From Bacillota bacterium (GTDB lineage: Bacteria > Bacillota > Clostridia > Lachnospirales > Lachnospiraceae), in contig JAQXYZ010000019.1 of assembly GCA_029226935.1 (NCBI GenBank), positions 1 through 64,000 on the forward strand: a stretch of 64,000 nt of DNA. The letters are read 5' to 3'. Within the stretch, counting starts at the first letter, position 1; every line of letters starts with the position of its first letter. Shown here one piece after another: positions 36,033-46,180 of this stretch. The notes below the pieces were generated by a model, which had not been told where the DNA came from, did no database searches, and was given only the letters and a program-made list of their open reading frames with translations. The translations under genes and the position numbers were made by a program.

Positions 36033-36758
36033 TTATAAACCTTTTTCTTTTTTTCGGCATTTTCTCTCTTCCTCAAAAATAAAACGAATAATTTCTTCCC
36101 TGTCCTCCGTATCGATATTAATATACTGGGCACGATGTTCGAAAATCCCGGGTCTGTTATCTAATTTCCTTACGCTCAGAACCTTTGAAATCAGAACGTA
36201 CTCTTTAAAGCTTCCTCCCCTCATCAGCTTATATTTACAGTAAATCAGGCTATCCGGCTCATAAGCATAATTTGCGACAAAACGGATTCCACCTCCGCTG
36301 ATATCCACAATTACGCTTCTCTTTAGCGGAAGCCCCGGAACAATATGGCTGTTATTATTTTCAATCGCTTCAATTTCTTCTTTTTCAAGGGGTCTTGAGC
36401 TCATTTCAAGAGCACAGCTTAACCGATAATACTCCCTTCGCTGAAACCTTCTTAAATTACTTGTCAGTTCCATAAGAAGGATGTATTGGTTATTCGACTT
36501 ATATCTGTCTATTACATTTGCAAAGCATTGAAACACACCGGAAGATGTATAAAAATACAAATCAAACTGTGCATTTACCGGAAGCAAAATCAACTTTGTC
36601 TTTTCCATAGGCATCATTACTTCCAGTCTGTCCTCTGAAACAATATCAACCACTCTGGTCTGATATGTTTTCCTTGTTTCGGCACTGTCATTATTCTTTG
36701 CTCGTTCTATCTCCTGTATTTCCATCCTGTTACCAGGCATCACATATTTTGAAAGCAT
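36033..36758 (-). CDS. PilZ-domain flagellar brake protein (YcgR-like)
   Basis: YcgR N-terminal region plus RRFQRREYYRLSC...VDISGGGIRFVAN (RxxxR and D/NxSxxG). Confidence 0.88.
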   Translation of the reverse strand: MLSKYVMPGNRMEIQEIERAKNNDSAETRKTYQTRVVDIVSEDRLEVMMPMEKTKLILLPVNAQFDLYFYTSSGVFQCFANVIDRYKSNNQYILLMELTSNLRRFQRREYYRLSCALEMSSRPLEKEEIEAIENNNSHIVPGLPLKRSVIVDISGGGIRFVANYAYEPDSLIYCKYKLMRGGSFKEYVLISKVLSVRKLDNRPGIFEHRAQYINIDTEDREEIIRFIFEEERKCRKKEKGL

Positions 36759-36771
36759 TATTTTCCTCCCG

Positions 36772-37656
36772 TCAGAATTTTTTCCCGTTTACAATATGGG
36801 AAAAGAAAGCAGCCATTCCCCTTTTTTGAACTTTCTGATTCAATTCTCTGTTCATCAGTTTTGTGGCAATTGCCTCATAAGCCAACGCCGACTTTGCCTG
36901 TGGAGACTGCAAGGATACCGGCATCTGCTGCATCACTGCACGGGATAACTGATTATCCTGAGGTACTGCTCCAAGATAAGTAATCGGAATTTTTAAATAT
37001 CTGCTTACCACAGCATTCAACTTATTAAAAAGGGTCTGTCCCTCATTCTGCGATTCCACTTTGTTAGCAATCACCTTGATTTGCGATGATTCACTAAAAA
37101 ATCTGGGGTGTCGGCTCAGTGCCTTTAAAAGGGAATAGGAATCAGTAATGGAGGTTGGCTCCGGTGTGGTAACAAGCAGGATTTCCCCACTGGCAACCAG
37201 AAATTCCAGAACTGCATCCGATATTCCTGCTCCGGTATCTACAATAATAATATCTGCAATTGCATCCAGTTCTGCAAGATTCTGAATAATATAAACCAGG
37301 TACTCTCTGCTCAGATTAGACAACCCCGCAATTCCCGAACCTCCTGAAATAAAACCGACCTCCATAGGTCCCCAGGTAATAATTTCCCGTATGTTCTTCC
37401 CTTGATAAATCAAGTCGCAGAGGTTATGCCTTGGTACAGTTCCAAACATGATTTCAATATTTGCCAGTCCAAAATCCGCATCAAGAATAATCACTCTTTG
37501 CCCCATTTTGCGAAACTGAATCGCCAGATTAATCGCCGTATTTGATTTTCCCACACCGCCTTTACCGCTTGTCACTGTGATAACTCTTGCCAGCGGTCTG
37601 TTATGGGTGGTTGCACTTGCTTTAATAATATTTCTTAACTGTTCAGCCTGATCCAT
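36772..37656 (-). CDS. flhG: MinD-like ATPase FlhG (YlxH)
   Basis: VITVTSGKGGVGKSNTAINLAIQFRKMGQRVIILDADFGLANIEIMFG. Confidence 0.95.
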   Translation of the reverse strand: MDQAEQLRNIIKASATTHNRPLARVITVTSGKGGVGKSNTAINLAIQFRKMGQRVIILDADFGLANIEIMFGTVPRHNLCDLIYQGKNIREIITWGPMEVGFISGGSGIAGLSNLSREYLVYIIQNLAELDAIADIIIVDTGAGISDAVLEFLVASGEILLVTTPEPTSITDSYSLLKALSRHPRFFSESSQIKVIANKVESQNEGQTLFNKLNAVVSRYLKIPITYLGAVPQDNQLSRAVMQQMPVSLQSPQAKSALAYEAIATKLMNRELNQKVQKRGMAAFFSHIVNGKKF

Positions 37657-37687
37657 GTATTTTCCTCATCCACCATTTTATTGCTTA

Positions 37688-38908
37688 TCAGTTCTTCCTT
37701 CCGCCCAAAAGCTGTTTTACCGTCTTTTGGGGATTAAAGTTTTCAATGTCGTCCGGCACATTCTGACCGCACGTCACATAAGAGAGCGGTGCACCGGTAT
37801 GAAGCTTTAAGTTCAGAAGATTTCCTAACGTAGTGGTTTCATCCAGCTTAGTAAAAATAAGTTTAAATTCCGTCATGGCTGCGTAAGTATCCGCGATGCT
37901 GATCAGATCCCTGTATTTAGTGGTGGCACTTAAAACAAGAAATACTTCCTTTTCTGCCAGTCCATCCACCGAATGAATAAAACCATTCATCGCTTCCCTC
38001 TGTGCTTCATTCTGATGGGAATGTCCCGCTGTATCCACTAAAACAAAATCATAATCCTTAAAGTCCTTAAGAGACTGTTCCACTTCCTCCGTAGAATAAA
38101 TTACCCGGAACGGAACTTCCAAAATATTGGCATAGGTACGAAGCTGTTCCGCCGCCGCAATCCGGTAGGTATCCGCCGTAAGCAGCGCCACCTTTCTGCC
38201 TCCTTCAACGCTGAACTTCGAAGCAATCTTTGCAATCGTTGTGGTTTTTCCAACACCGGTGGGACCCACAAAAAATACCACTTTAGGACCCTTTTGTGCC
38301 GGTGTGATTCCTATCGGCTTGCCAAATTTAAGAATCATCTTCTGATAAGTGTTTGCAAGCGCATAGTCAAAGGGCATATTGGGTTTATTTATTTTTTCTA
38401 TTTCATCAATAATCTGATTCGCATACTGTTCACTCACTTCATTCATCAGCATCGTGTTATAGAGCAGTTTCATAAAGCGTTCCATTTCGCTTTCTTTTTC
38501 CTCCTCTGCCGGCTCGTTTTTGGTCTCCTCCGGCTTTTGAAGCTGCTGTTCCAAAAGGATGTGCAGATTATCCAGTTTCTCTTCAATCGCACTGTTGTCC
38601 ACCCGGTTCTCCTTCCGGTCATCCTGCGAAACGATTTCATTTTCTGTTTTGCCGGCAGATGTCTGCTTTAATGCAAGTGCATCCACCAGTGGCTGTGCCT
38701 TTGGTTCATCCCTTCGAGGAACCGGAATACGTGCCTGTTCTTCCTCCAGTGCAACAGTGACCTCCACCTGCTGCGGCATCAGGAAACTGAATAATCCTTT
38801 TCTTTTCACATTTCGGACATTCATTATGACCACATTGTTTCCAAGCTCTTTCTTTGCACTTTCTACTGCTTCCGCTTCTGTTTTCCCCTGAAATTTTTTG
38901 ATTATCAT
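37688..38908 (-). CDS. flhF: Flagellar biosynthesis GTPase FlhF
   Basis: MIIKKFQGKTEAEAVESAKKELGNNVVIMN...VVFFVGPTGVGKTTTIAKIASKF...DTAGHSHQN...FTKLDETTTLGN. Confidence 0.95.
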   Translation of the reverse strand: MIIKKFQGKTEAEAVESAKKELGNNVVIMNVRNVKRKGLFSFLMPQQVEVTVALEEEQARIPVPRRDEPKAQPLVDALALKQTSAGKTENEIVSQDDRKENRVDNSAIEEKLDNLHILLEQQLQKPEETKNEPAEEEKESEMERFMKLLYNTMLMNEVSEQYANQIIDEIEKINKPNMPFDYALANTYQKMILKFGKPIGITPAQKGPKVVFFVGPTGVGKTTTIAKIASKFSVEGGRKVALLTADTYRIAAAEQLRTYANILEVPFRVIYSTEEVEQSLKDFKDYDFVLVDTAGHSHQNEAQREAMNGFIHSVDGLAEKEVFLVLSATTKYRDLISIADTYAAMTEFKLIFTKLDETTTLGNLLNLKLHTGAPLSYVTCGQNVPDDIENFNPQKTVKQLLGGRKN

Positions 38909-40938
38909 GCTGTCACCATTCCTACAGACTGTAATTCAATATTGCTCTCTATCTCATTATATGAAACTACAATTAAATCCTTGTAGTAATCCTCCGTCAG
39001 ACGTTTAAAATAGGTACGTACAATCGGAGAGGTTATAATAATCGGATTCTTCCCAAGATTTTCCAGCTTGGAAATTTCATTCCCCACGGATTTCATGATT
39101 GCCTTAGTCCTTTCAGGATCAAGGGTAAGGTATGCTCCTGTTTCCGTCTGCTTCACACTTGCCATAATTTCCTGTTCAAGTTTTGGATCTAAAGTTACCA
39201 CACTGCTGGTCTCATTGGCAGGAAAGAACTTGCTGGAAATTGCTCTTTTTAAACTCTGTCTTACATATTCCGTAAGAATATCCGTATCTCTGGTAGTTGA
39301 TGCATAATCTGCCAATGTCTCAAAAATCGTAAGTAAATCTCTGATAGAAATACCTTCCTTTAAGAGATTTTGTAAAACCTTCTGAATTTCGCCAAGACCC
39401 AGCAGCTTGGGTACAAGTTCGTCTACCAGAGAAGGATTGGTTTCCTTTAAATTGTTTACAAGGTTCTGTACATCCTGCCTTGTGAGTAGTTCTGAAATAT
39501 ACTGCCTTATAATCTCTGTCAGATGGGTTGCAATGATGGAAGGAGGATCAACAACAGTATATCCCATGCTCTCCGCTCTTTCACGCTGCCCCTCCGTAAT
39601 CCAGATTGCAGGCAGATGGAAAGAAGGCTCAAAGGTTGGAATACCTGTTATTTCCTCTTCCACATACCCCGGATTCATTGCCATATAATGATCAAAAAGA
39701 ATTTCTCCCTCACTGACCTGTATTCCCTTTATCTTAATAATATATTGATTGGGATTTAACTGGATATTATCTCTAAGACGGATAATCGGAACAACCGTAC
39801 CCAGTTCTAACGCAATCTGCCTTCTGATCATTACTACACGATCAAGAAGATCGCCTCCCTGATTGACATCTGCAAGGGGGATGATTCCATAACCAAACTC
39901 CAACTCGATAGGGTCTACCTGCAAAAGGCTGTTGACGTTCTCCGGCTGCCTGATTTCCTCCGCAGCTGCTTCCTCCGCATTCACTTCGCCTTCAATCTGA
40001 GCAGTCTCAATCGTACCCGCAATCATTCTTCCCGTAATAATAAACACCAGTCCCAGAGCCAGAAAAATAATATCCGGTAGTGGTGTAACAATTCCCAGTC
40101 CGATAATAATAGCTCCAACGATGTAAAGTACCTTGGGAATACCAAAAAGCTGACTGATTAACACTGTACCGAAATCTGCATCCTTGGAGCCCTTGGTAAC
40201 CAGAATACCTGTTGACAGCGAAATTAAAAGCGAGGGGATCTGACTTACCAAGCCATCGCCGATTGTCAGAATAACATATTTGTTAAGTGCCGCGCTAAAT
40301 TCAAGGTTCTGCCGCAGTACACCCATGGCGATACCACCTACCACATTGACCACCGTAATCACAAGTCCTGCCGTAGCATCTCCCTTAACATACTTAACTG
40401 CACCATCCATGGAGCCAAAGAAATTCGCTTCCTCCTGAATCTTATCCCGGCGTTTCTTAGCCTCCGCATCTGTAATCGCACCGGTATTTAAATCTGCATC
40501 GATTGCCATCTGTTTACCCGGCATGGCGTCCAATGTAAATCTCGCCGTTACTTCTGCTACTCTCTCAGATCCCTTATTGATAACCATAAACTGCACCAGC
40601 AACAGGATCAAAAACACAATGGCTCCAACAATCAAATCACCGCCGCCGACATAATTTCCAAAAGTCGTAACCACATCTCCCGGATCTCCGGTGGTCAGAA
40701 TCAGCCTGGTAGAAGAAATGTTCAGGGCGATTCTGAATATGGTGGTAAACAAAAGGATGGTAGGATAAAATGACATATCCAACACTTCCTGAGAAAACAT
40801 TGTTCCAAAAAGAATCGTAAAAGCAATTGCCATATTACAGGCAAGGAGAATATCCAAAAGCCAGTTTGGAATAGGCACAATCATCATGATAAATGCTGCA
40901 AGTACATATGCCGCAACGCCAATATCCGCTTTTTTCAT
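38905..40938 (-). CDS. flhA: Flagellar export protein FlhA
   Basis: FIMMIVPIPNWLLDILLACNMAIAFTILF...DAMPGKQMAIDADLNTGAITDAEAKKRR...EANFFGSMDGA. Confidence 0.97.
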   Translation of the reverse strand: MKKADIGVAAYVLAAFIMMIVPIPNWLLDILLACNMAIAFTILFGTMFSQEVLDMSFYPTILLFTTIFRIALNISSTRLILTTGDPGDVVTTFGNYVGGGDLIVGAIVFLILLLVQFMVINKGSERVAEVTARFTLDAMPGKQMAIDADLNTGAITDAEAKKRRDKIQEEANFFGSMDGAVKYVKGDATAGLVITVVNVVGGIAMGVLRQNLEFSAALNKYVILTIGDGLVSQIPSLLISLSTGILVTKGSKDADFGTVLISQLFGIPKVLYIVGAIIIGLGIVTPLPDIIFLALGLVFIITGRMIAGTIETAQIEGEVNAEEAAAEEIRQPENVNSLLQVDPIELEFGYGIIPLADVNQGGDLLDRVVMIRRQIALELGTVVPIIRLRDNIQLNPNQYIIKIKGIQVSEGEILFDHYMAMNPGYVEEEITGIPTFEPSFHLPAIWITEGQRERAESMGYTVVDPPSIIATHLTEIIRQYISELLTRQDVQNLVNNLKETNPSLVDELVPKLLGLGEIQKVLQNLLKEGISIRDLLTIFETLADYASTTRDTDILTEYVRQSLKRAISSKFFPANETSSVVTLDPKLEQEIMASVKQTETGAYLTLDPERTKAIMKSVGNEISKLENLGKNPIIITSPIVRTYFKRLTEDYYKDLIVVSYNEIESNIELQSVGMVTA

Positions 40939-40974
40939 TCCATCCTCCTTTCTCCTGTCTTTCTGTCATTTTTC

Positions 40975-42120
40975 TTATGCTTTACCCTTTACATGGTATA
41001 CAAACGCAAGCACTTCCGCCACTGCCTGATATAATTCCGGCGGCACCAGCCCGCCGATATCCACATTGGCATAAAGCATTCTTGCTAAAGGCTTATTTTC
41101 TACAATTTCAATTTCATTTTCCCTTGCTACCTCCTTGATACGCTGTGCCAGATAATCCTGCCCCTTGGCAAGCACATAAGGAGCATCATATTGATCAGGA
41201 TCATATTTGATAGCAACCGCATAATGAGTAGGGTTGGTAATTACCACATCCGCTTCGGGCAGCTGCTGCATCATTCGCCGCATGGAAGCTTCTCTCATGC
41301 GCTGCTTCTGCTTTCCCTTTACCTGAGGATCTCCTTCCTGATTTTTATACTCATCCTTTACTTCCTGCTTGGTCATTTTCATATCTTCCTTGAATTTCCA
41401 CTTCTGATAGGCAAAGTCAAGGGCAGCAATAACCATATATACCGCTGCAATTCTGATCCCTAAGTCAATCACTATTTCACCAATCAGTCCTATCGCCTGA
41501 TTTAATGTAATATCATACAAAAGATAAATCTGTCCCATTCTGCCTTTCAGATAGGAGTAAACCATGTATCCGATTACCGCCAGCTTTGCAATGGACTTAA
41601 TCAGTTCCACCAATGAATTGGCAGAAAAAATTCTTCCAAATCCTTTGATAGGATTTAATTTGTTGAACTTCGGCATAAGAGGCTTTGTTGTTGGCTTCCA
41701 CTTTACCTGAACAATATCGCAGACAAACGCTACCACAACCGCCACCAACAGAACCGGCGCTATAATAATTACCAGCTGAACCATCATACTGCGGATGATT
41801 ACCTGCAGGAACGCTACCGGCAGCTGACCATCATACATTTTGATGGCGTCCGGAATCTGATTATAGACAGCACTGAAGCATTCAATGAATTTTGTGCCCA
41901 TGGTTCCTATATAGACTTTTAATACAAGAAACAATGCCAAAATGCCAAATGCATTTGCAATTTCCTTACTTTTTGCAACCTGCCCCTCCTTGCGGGCATC
42001 GTCAAGCTTTTTGGCGGTAGGTTCTTCTGTCTTTTCACCACCCGGGCCATCCTTTGCGAAGAACTGCAGATTGTATTGCAGCATCATATTATATTGTTCA
42101 GCCAATCTGCTAACCTCCAT
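40975..42120 (-). CDS. flhB: Flagellar export protein FlhB
   Basis: EEPTAKKLDDARKEGQVAKSKEI..., ADVVITNPTHYAVAIKYD autocleavage motif. Confidence 0.97.
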   Translation of the reverse strand: MEVSRLAEQYNMMLQYNLQFFAKDGPGGEKTEEPTAKKLDDARKEGQVAKSKEIANAFGILALFLVLKVYIGTMGTKFIECFSAVYNQIPDAIKMYDGQLPVAFLQVIIRSMMVQLVIIIAPVLLVAVVVAFVCDIVQVKWKPTTKPLMPKFNKLNPIKGFGRIFSANSLVELIKSIAKLAVIGYMVYSYLKGRMGQIYLLYDITLNQAIGLIGEIVIDLGIRIAAVYMVIAALDFAYQKWKFKEDMKMTKQEVKDEYKNQEGDPQVKGKQKQRMREASMRRMMQQLPEADVVITNPTHYAVAIKYDPDQYDAPYVLAKGQDYLAQRIKEVARENEIEIVENKPLARMLYANVDIGGLVPPELYQAVAEVLAFVYHVKGKA

Positions 42121-42150
42121 CTCTCTTTGTCCGCCTTAAGTCTGTCAGAG

Positions 42151-42933
42151 CTACGGCATGATTGCCTCTGTAAAAGAAACTACCATCTGCTTCATCTGAC
42201 TATAGATAAAGTCAGCTGCTCCCGGGAGCATCGCCGTTGACAAAAACAAAATACTAAGTCCCACCAGAACCTTCATCTGAATACCAACAGCAAACATGTT
42301 AAGCTGAGGTGAAACCTTGGCAAGAACACCAAGCACCGCATTCAAAATAATCATCACCGCAAAAATCGGCAGACAGATTCGAAAACCGATAATAATATAA
42401 TTTGTCATGAACTCCAATAAGGAATCCAACATTGCATCTGACCGGAAAATTACTCCATTTATGGGAATCAATGTATAAGTCTCTGCCAGCGCCTTCAGGA
42501 GATATCTGTGCATTCCCGAAATCATCAGCATGAGCAGAACCATATAATTATAATAAATTCCTGTAATCGTAGAGGTCTCCTTGGTGGTAGGATCCATCAT
42601 GCTTGCCATGGAAAGCCCCATTTCCATATCCGCAATATGCCCCGCGAAAGAAACCACTGTGGTACAAAGGTTTGCCGCAAATCCAATCAGAAGTCCGACG
42701 AGGACCTCCTTCATTACGATGATGGAATACCCAATCAGCGTATCATATACGATTGTCTGACGTGGCACCGTCTGATATAGCAGCAGAGAAACAAAAACAC
42801 TGAGCCCTATTCTCACATTTCTCGGCGTATTACTCATACTGAAAAAGGGTGCCACAAACACGAAGCTGGCGACCCTTACCAGTATCAGTAAAAAATATTC
42901 CAAATCTGCATAAGTAAATGTATAATCAAGCAT
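42151..42933 (-). CDS. fliR: Flagellar export protein FliR
   Basis: Gene order and FliR hydrophobic pattern; VRIGLSVFVSLLLY, LIGFAANLCTTVVSFAGHIADMEMGLSMASMMDP. Confidence 0.95.
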   Translation of the reverse strand: MLDYTFTYADLEYFLLILVRVASFVFVAPFFSMSNTPRNVRIGLSVFVSLLLYQTVPRQTIVYDTLIGYSIIVMKEVLVGLLIGFAANLCTTVVSFAGHIADMEMGLSMASMMDPTTKETSTITGIYYNYMVLLMLMISGMHRYLLKALAETYTLIPINGVIFRSDAMLDSLLEFMTNYIIIGFRICLPIFAVMIILNAVLGVLAKVSPQLNMFAVGIQMKVLVGLSILFLSTAMLPGAADFIYSQMKQMVVSFTEAIMP

Positions 42934-42939
42934 AATACG

Positions 42940-43209
42940 CTACCTGACATAATGGCTAAAATCAGACCATAGGGTTGTCATAAAGCCTGACATTTCCGTA
43001 AGCATCCAGTTTCCAAGTACAATCAGTGCCAGAAAAACAGCAATAATCTTTGGCACAAAAGTAAGCGTCTGTTCCTGAATCGATGTAACAGTCTGAAAAA
43101 TACTGATGATAAGCCCCACAATCAAGGAAACAAGTAAAATCGGTGCCGATACTTTAATTACCAGAAATAACGCCGTACTGGCAATGGCCGTAACCTCATC
43201 TATTGTCAT
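42940..43209 (-). CDS. fliQ: Flagellar export protein FliQ
   Basis: 89 aa; PILLVSLIVGLIISIFQTVTSIQEQTLTFVPKI. Confidence 0.96.
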   Translation of the reverse strand: MTIDEVTAIASTALFLVIKVSAPILLVSLIVGLIISIFQTVTSIQEQTLTFVPKIIAVFLALIVLGNWMLTEMSGFMTTLWSDFSHYVR

Positions 43210-43236
43210 ACCTCTTCACATCCTCTCCTTATCTGG

Positions 43237-44103
43237 CTACCTATAAAATGTTTCAACCAAATTCACAATAATTAAATTCCATCCATCAGCCAGCACAAAC
43301 AGGAGTATCTTAAAGGGCATGGAAATAGTTGTAGGTGGCAGCATCATCATACCCATACTCATCAGGGTGGAGGCTACTACCATATCAATGACAATAAATG
43401 GAATATAAATCAAGAATCCTATGATAAATGCCTGTCGCAGTTCGCCAATAATAAAGCTTGGAATCAAAACAGCAAGAGGAATTCCATCCAATGATCCGTC
43501 CCATTCCTGCCCGCTGATATCCATAAACACTCTCACATCCTTAGTCTGGGTCTGACCATACATAAACTGCCTAAACGGCTCTATTCCTGCCTCAAAAAAT
43601 TCTTCCTGAGTTATCGTTCCCTCCTCAAAGGGTACCACAGCCTCCTGATAAACCTGTGTCAGGGTCGGCTGCATAATGAAATAGGTTAAAAACAAAGCTA
43701 ACCCAATCAGCACCTGATTAGGCGGCGCTGTTTGGGTGTTTAAGGCTGCTCTTGTAAAATGAAGAACAATGATAACTCTGGTAAACGATGTGAGCATAAT
43801 CAGCAGTGTAGGTGCCAATGCAATCATCGTAAGTGTCAGAAGAATTCGTAATGTTCCATTTACCTGTCCATTGCCGTTATTATAAGTAACAGTCAGGTTA
43901 TTCGCAATATTCAGTTCTGATAGTTCTTCCTGCGACTGGGCGCTGCCCGGTTCCTCAATATTGGTTCTTGTTTCTGTTTCACCTGTCAGATTCGTGTCCA
44001 CAGTTGCCCTTGCATCTAACCGGGGAATAATACACAATATGCCCACCGTCGTCAGCAGGCATATTATCTTTATTATCTTTTTTACGGCAAAACTTTCTTT
44101 CAT
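43237..44103 (-). CDS. fliP: Flagellar export protein FliP
   Basis: TLTMIALAPTLLIMLTSFTRVIIVLHFTRAALNTQTAPPNQVLIGLALFLTYFIM. Confidence 0.96.
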   Translation of the reverse strand: MKESFAVKKIIKIICLLTTVGILCIIPRLDARATVDTNLTGETETRTNIEEPGSAQSQEELSELNIANNLTVTYNNGNGQVNGTLRILLTLTMIALAPTLLIMLTSFTRVIIVLHFTRAALNTQTAPPNQVLIGLALFLTYFIMQPTLTQVYQEAVVPFEEGTITQEEFFEAGIEPFRQFMYGQTQTKDVRVFMDISGQEWDGSLDGIPLAVLIPSFIIGELRQAFIIGFLIYIPFIVIDMVVASTLMSMGMMMLPPTTISMPFKILLFVLADGWNLIIVNLVETFYR

Positions 44104-44122
44104 ACTATTATTGCCTTATCCT

Positions 44123-44488
44123 TTAGTCCTTCTCTTTGTTCCTCAATTTCTTAACCTTATCAAAAATCTCTGCGAATCCTGCCGTCTCTGCTTCGTTCTT
44201 CTGAAAACTCAGCTGATCCCCGGAAAGTTCTGAAAGCATATGCACTTCATCTTTGCCTACTGCAATTACCAGATATTTGCCTCCAGCTCTCACAATCTGG
44301 ATGTATTTATTTGAAGCAATCCTACAGGTTTCAATCACCTCAAGGTTTCCGATACTGGTCTTTTCCTTCTGATAATTAGCTATCCATCTGGTAACCAGAT
44401 GCGTAAGTGCAAGCACAAAAACAAAAAGGATAAGTACCGTAATAAACTGAAGATAGCTGTCCATCCGTGTAGCAACTGAAAGGAGCAT
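44123..44488 (-). CDS. fliO: Flagellar biosynthetic protein FliO (FliZ)
   Basis: N-terminal TM, IGNLEVIETCRIASNKYIQIVRAGGKYLVIAVGKDEVHMLSEL; position between cheY and fliP. Confidence 0.88.
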   Translation of the reverse strand: MLLSVATRMDSYLQFITVLILFVFVLALTHLVTRWIANYQKEKTSIGNLEVIETCRIASNKYIQIVRAGGKYLVIAVGKDEVHMLSELSGDQLSFQKNEAETAGFAEIFDKVKKLRNKEKD

Positions 44489-44489
44489 A

Positions 44490-44852
44490 TTAACCGACTA
44501 CCTTCTTTACTGCTTCTAAAACACGGTCAGGCTGGAAGGGTTTTACAATAAAATCCTTAGCACCGGCCTGAATGGATTCAATTACCATAGCCTGCTGTCC
44601 CATTGCGGAACACATAATAACCTTGGCACCGGCATCTGCACCTTTAATGTTCTTCAGTGCGGCAATACCGTCAACCTCTGGCATAGTAATATCCATAAGT
44701 ACCAGATCAGGCTTTAATTCATTATACTTTTCCAAAGCCTTTGCACCATTTTCTGCTTCCCCCACTACGTTATACCCATTCTTTGTCAGAATGTCCTTAA
44801 TCATCATGCGCATGAATGCTGCATCATCAACAATTAAAATATTTTTTGCCAT
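44490..44852 (-). CDS. cheY: Chemotaxis response regulator CheY
   Basis: ILIVDDAAFMRMMIKDIL...DLVLMDITMPEVDG...KVIMCSAMGQ...DFIVKPFQ. Confidence 0.96.
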   Translation of the reverse strand: MAKNILIVDDAAFMRMMIKDILTKNGYNVVGEAENGAKALEKYNELKPDLVLMDITMPEVDGIAALKNIKGADAGAKVIMCSAMGQQAMVIESIQAGAKDFIVKPFQPDRVLEAVKKVVG

Positions 44853-44869
44853 ATTCTCTCTCCTACCTT

Positions 44870-46177
44870 TTACTTAATTATTTCAGTGACACGGACACCA
44901 AAACTTTCTTCAATTACTACAACCTCGCCTTTTGCTACAAATTTACCGTTTACCAGTACATCTATAGGTTCACCGGCGATCTTGTCCAATTCTATGATCG
45001 TTCCCGGTGCGAAGTCCAATATCTCTGCTATGGATTTCTTGGTCCTGCCAAGTTCTACCGTAACCTCTAACGGTACATCCTTGATCAGTCCAATGTTTTC
45101 CTGCCCCGCCATAGCATTCATGTCATTGTTAAAACTCTGGAACTGTGCCGGTTGAATATTCATGTTCTGCTGGGGCATCCCCATGTTCATCTGGGGCATT
45201 CCCATATTCATCTGCGGCATTCCATTCATGCCCATCATGGGCATTCCCATATTCTGCTGAGGCATTCCCATGTTCATCATGGGCATTCCCATGTTCATCT
45301 GCGGCATTCCCATATTCATCTGGGACATTCCCATATCCATCTGCGGACCGCCCATTCCCATGTTCATCTGCCCTGCATCTGGCTGTGCGGAAGGCATCTC
45401 CACCGTCGGCGGAACATAAGGTTCAGGTTCCGGTGCTGCCGCAGGAGCCTCCTCTTCCGGTATCTGGGTCGATATAAATGTTTCATAAAGGCTCTTGGCA
45501 AAATCAATCGGGTATAGCTGCATGATAGTGCTGTCCACCAGATCATCAATCTGCATTCGGAAAGCAATCCTTACAAAGGTATCCTCCAGAAATGCTGCAA
45601 TATCGCCACCTTTTTTCAATTCGTTCATATCCACCAGACTTGCTTCCGGAGGACTGATATCAATCATCTTCCCCAGCATAGTGGACATGGAGGTCGCCGC
45701 AGAACCCATCATCTGATTCATCGCTTCGGAAATTGCACTCAGGTGAAGCTCTCCCAGCTCCCCGTCTATATTACTGCCGTCTCCCCCCATCATAAGGTCT
45801 GTAATTACCTTTACATCATGTTCCTTCAATACCATGATGTTGGACCCGTCCAGCCCTGCAGTATAACGGATCTGAATAAATACACAGGGGCGCTCATAAT
45901 CTTCTACAACCTCAGCCCATCTGGCGAGTGTAACTACCGGTGTTGTAATGTTTACCTTCCTGTTTACCAGCGAATACAGCGTAGTTGCTGAAGATCCCAT
46001 ACTGATATTGGCAATCTCACCTACTGCATCTCTTTCAACCTCTGTCAGAAGACTATCATCTACAGGAGAAACATCTGCCGCCTCTGGCGCTTCCGGCTCC
46101 GCTGCACCCGCATCACCGGATAAGTCCATGCCGGCAAGTAACGCATTTATTTCATCTTGTGATAGCATTCCGTCCAT
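44870..46177 (-). CDS. fliY: Flagellar motor switch phosphatase FliY (CheC-like + SpoA/FliN domain)
   Basis: MDGMLSQDEINALLAG; DAVGEIANISMGSSATTL and SAISEAMNQMMGSAATSM; C-terminal LEVTVELGRTKKSIAEILDFAPGTIIELDKIAGEPIDVLVNGKFVAKGEVVVIEESFGVRVTEI. Confidence 0.96.
   Translation of the reverse strand: MDGMLSQDEINALLAGMDLSGDAGAAEPEAPEAADVSPVDDSLLTEVERDAVGEIANISMGSSATTLYSLVNRKVNITTPVVTLARWAEVVEDYERPCVFIQIRYTAGLDGSNIMVLKEHDVKVITDLMMGGDGSNIDGELGELHLSAISEAMNQMMGSAATSMSTMLGKMIDISPPEASLVDMNELKKGGDIAAFLEDTFVRIAFRMQIDDLVDSTIMQLYPIDFAKSLYETFISTQIPEEEAPAAAPEPEPYVPPTVEMPSAQPDAGQMNMGMGGPQMDMGMSQMNMGMPQMNMGMPMMNMGMPQQNMGMPMMGMNGMPQMNMGMPQMNMGMPQQNMNIQPAQFQSFNNDMNAMAGQENIGLIKDVPLEVTVELGRTKKSIAEILDFAPGTIIELDKIAGEPIDVLVNGKFVAKGEVVVIEESFGVRVTEIIK
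45150..45370 (-). repeat. Met/Gly/Pro-rich heptad-type repeat linker in FliY (MGMPQMN-like)
   Basis: MNMGMGGPQMDMGMSQMNMGMPQMNMGMPMMNMGMPQQNMGMPMMGMNGMPQMNMGMPQMNMGMPQQNM; 21-bp DNA periodicity. Confidence 0.92.
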
Positions 46178-46180
46178 GCC

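Noticed and set aside
45152-45517. Striking His-rich plus-strand ORF (HSHIHLGHSHIHL...)
   Set aside because: Mirror image of the FliY Met-rich repeat (CAT is the complement of ATG); no RBS-supported unit
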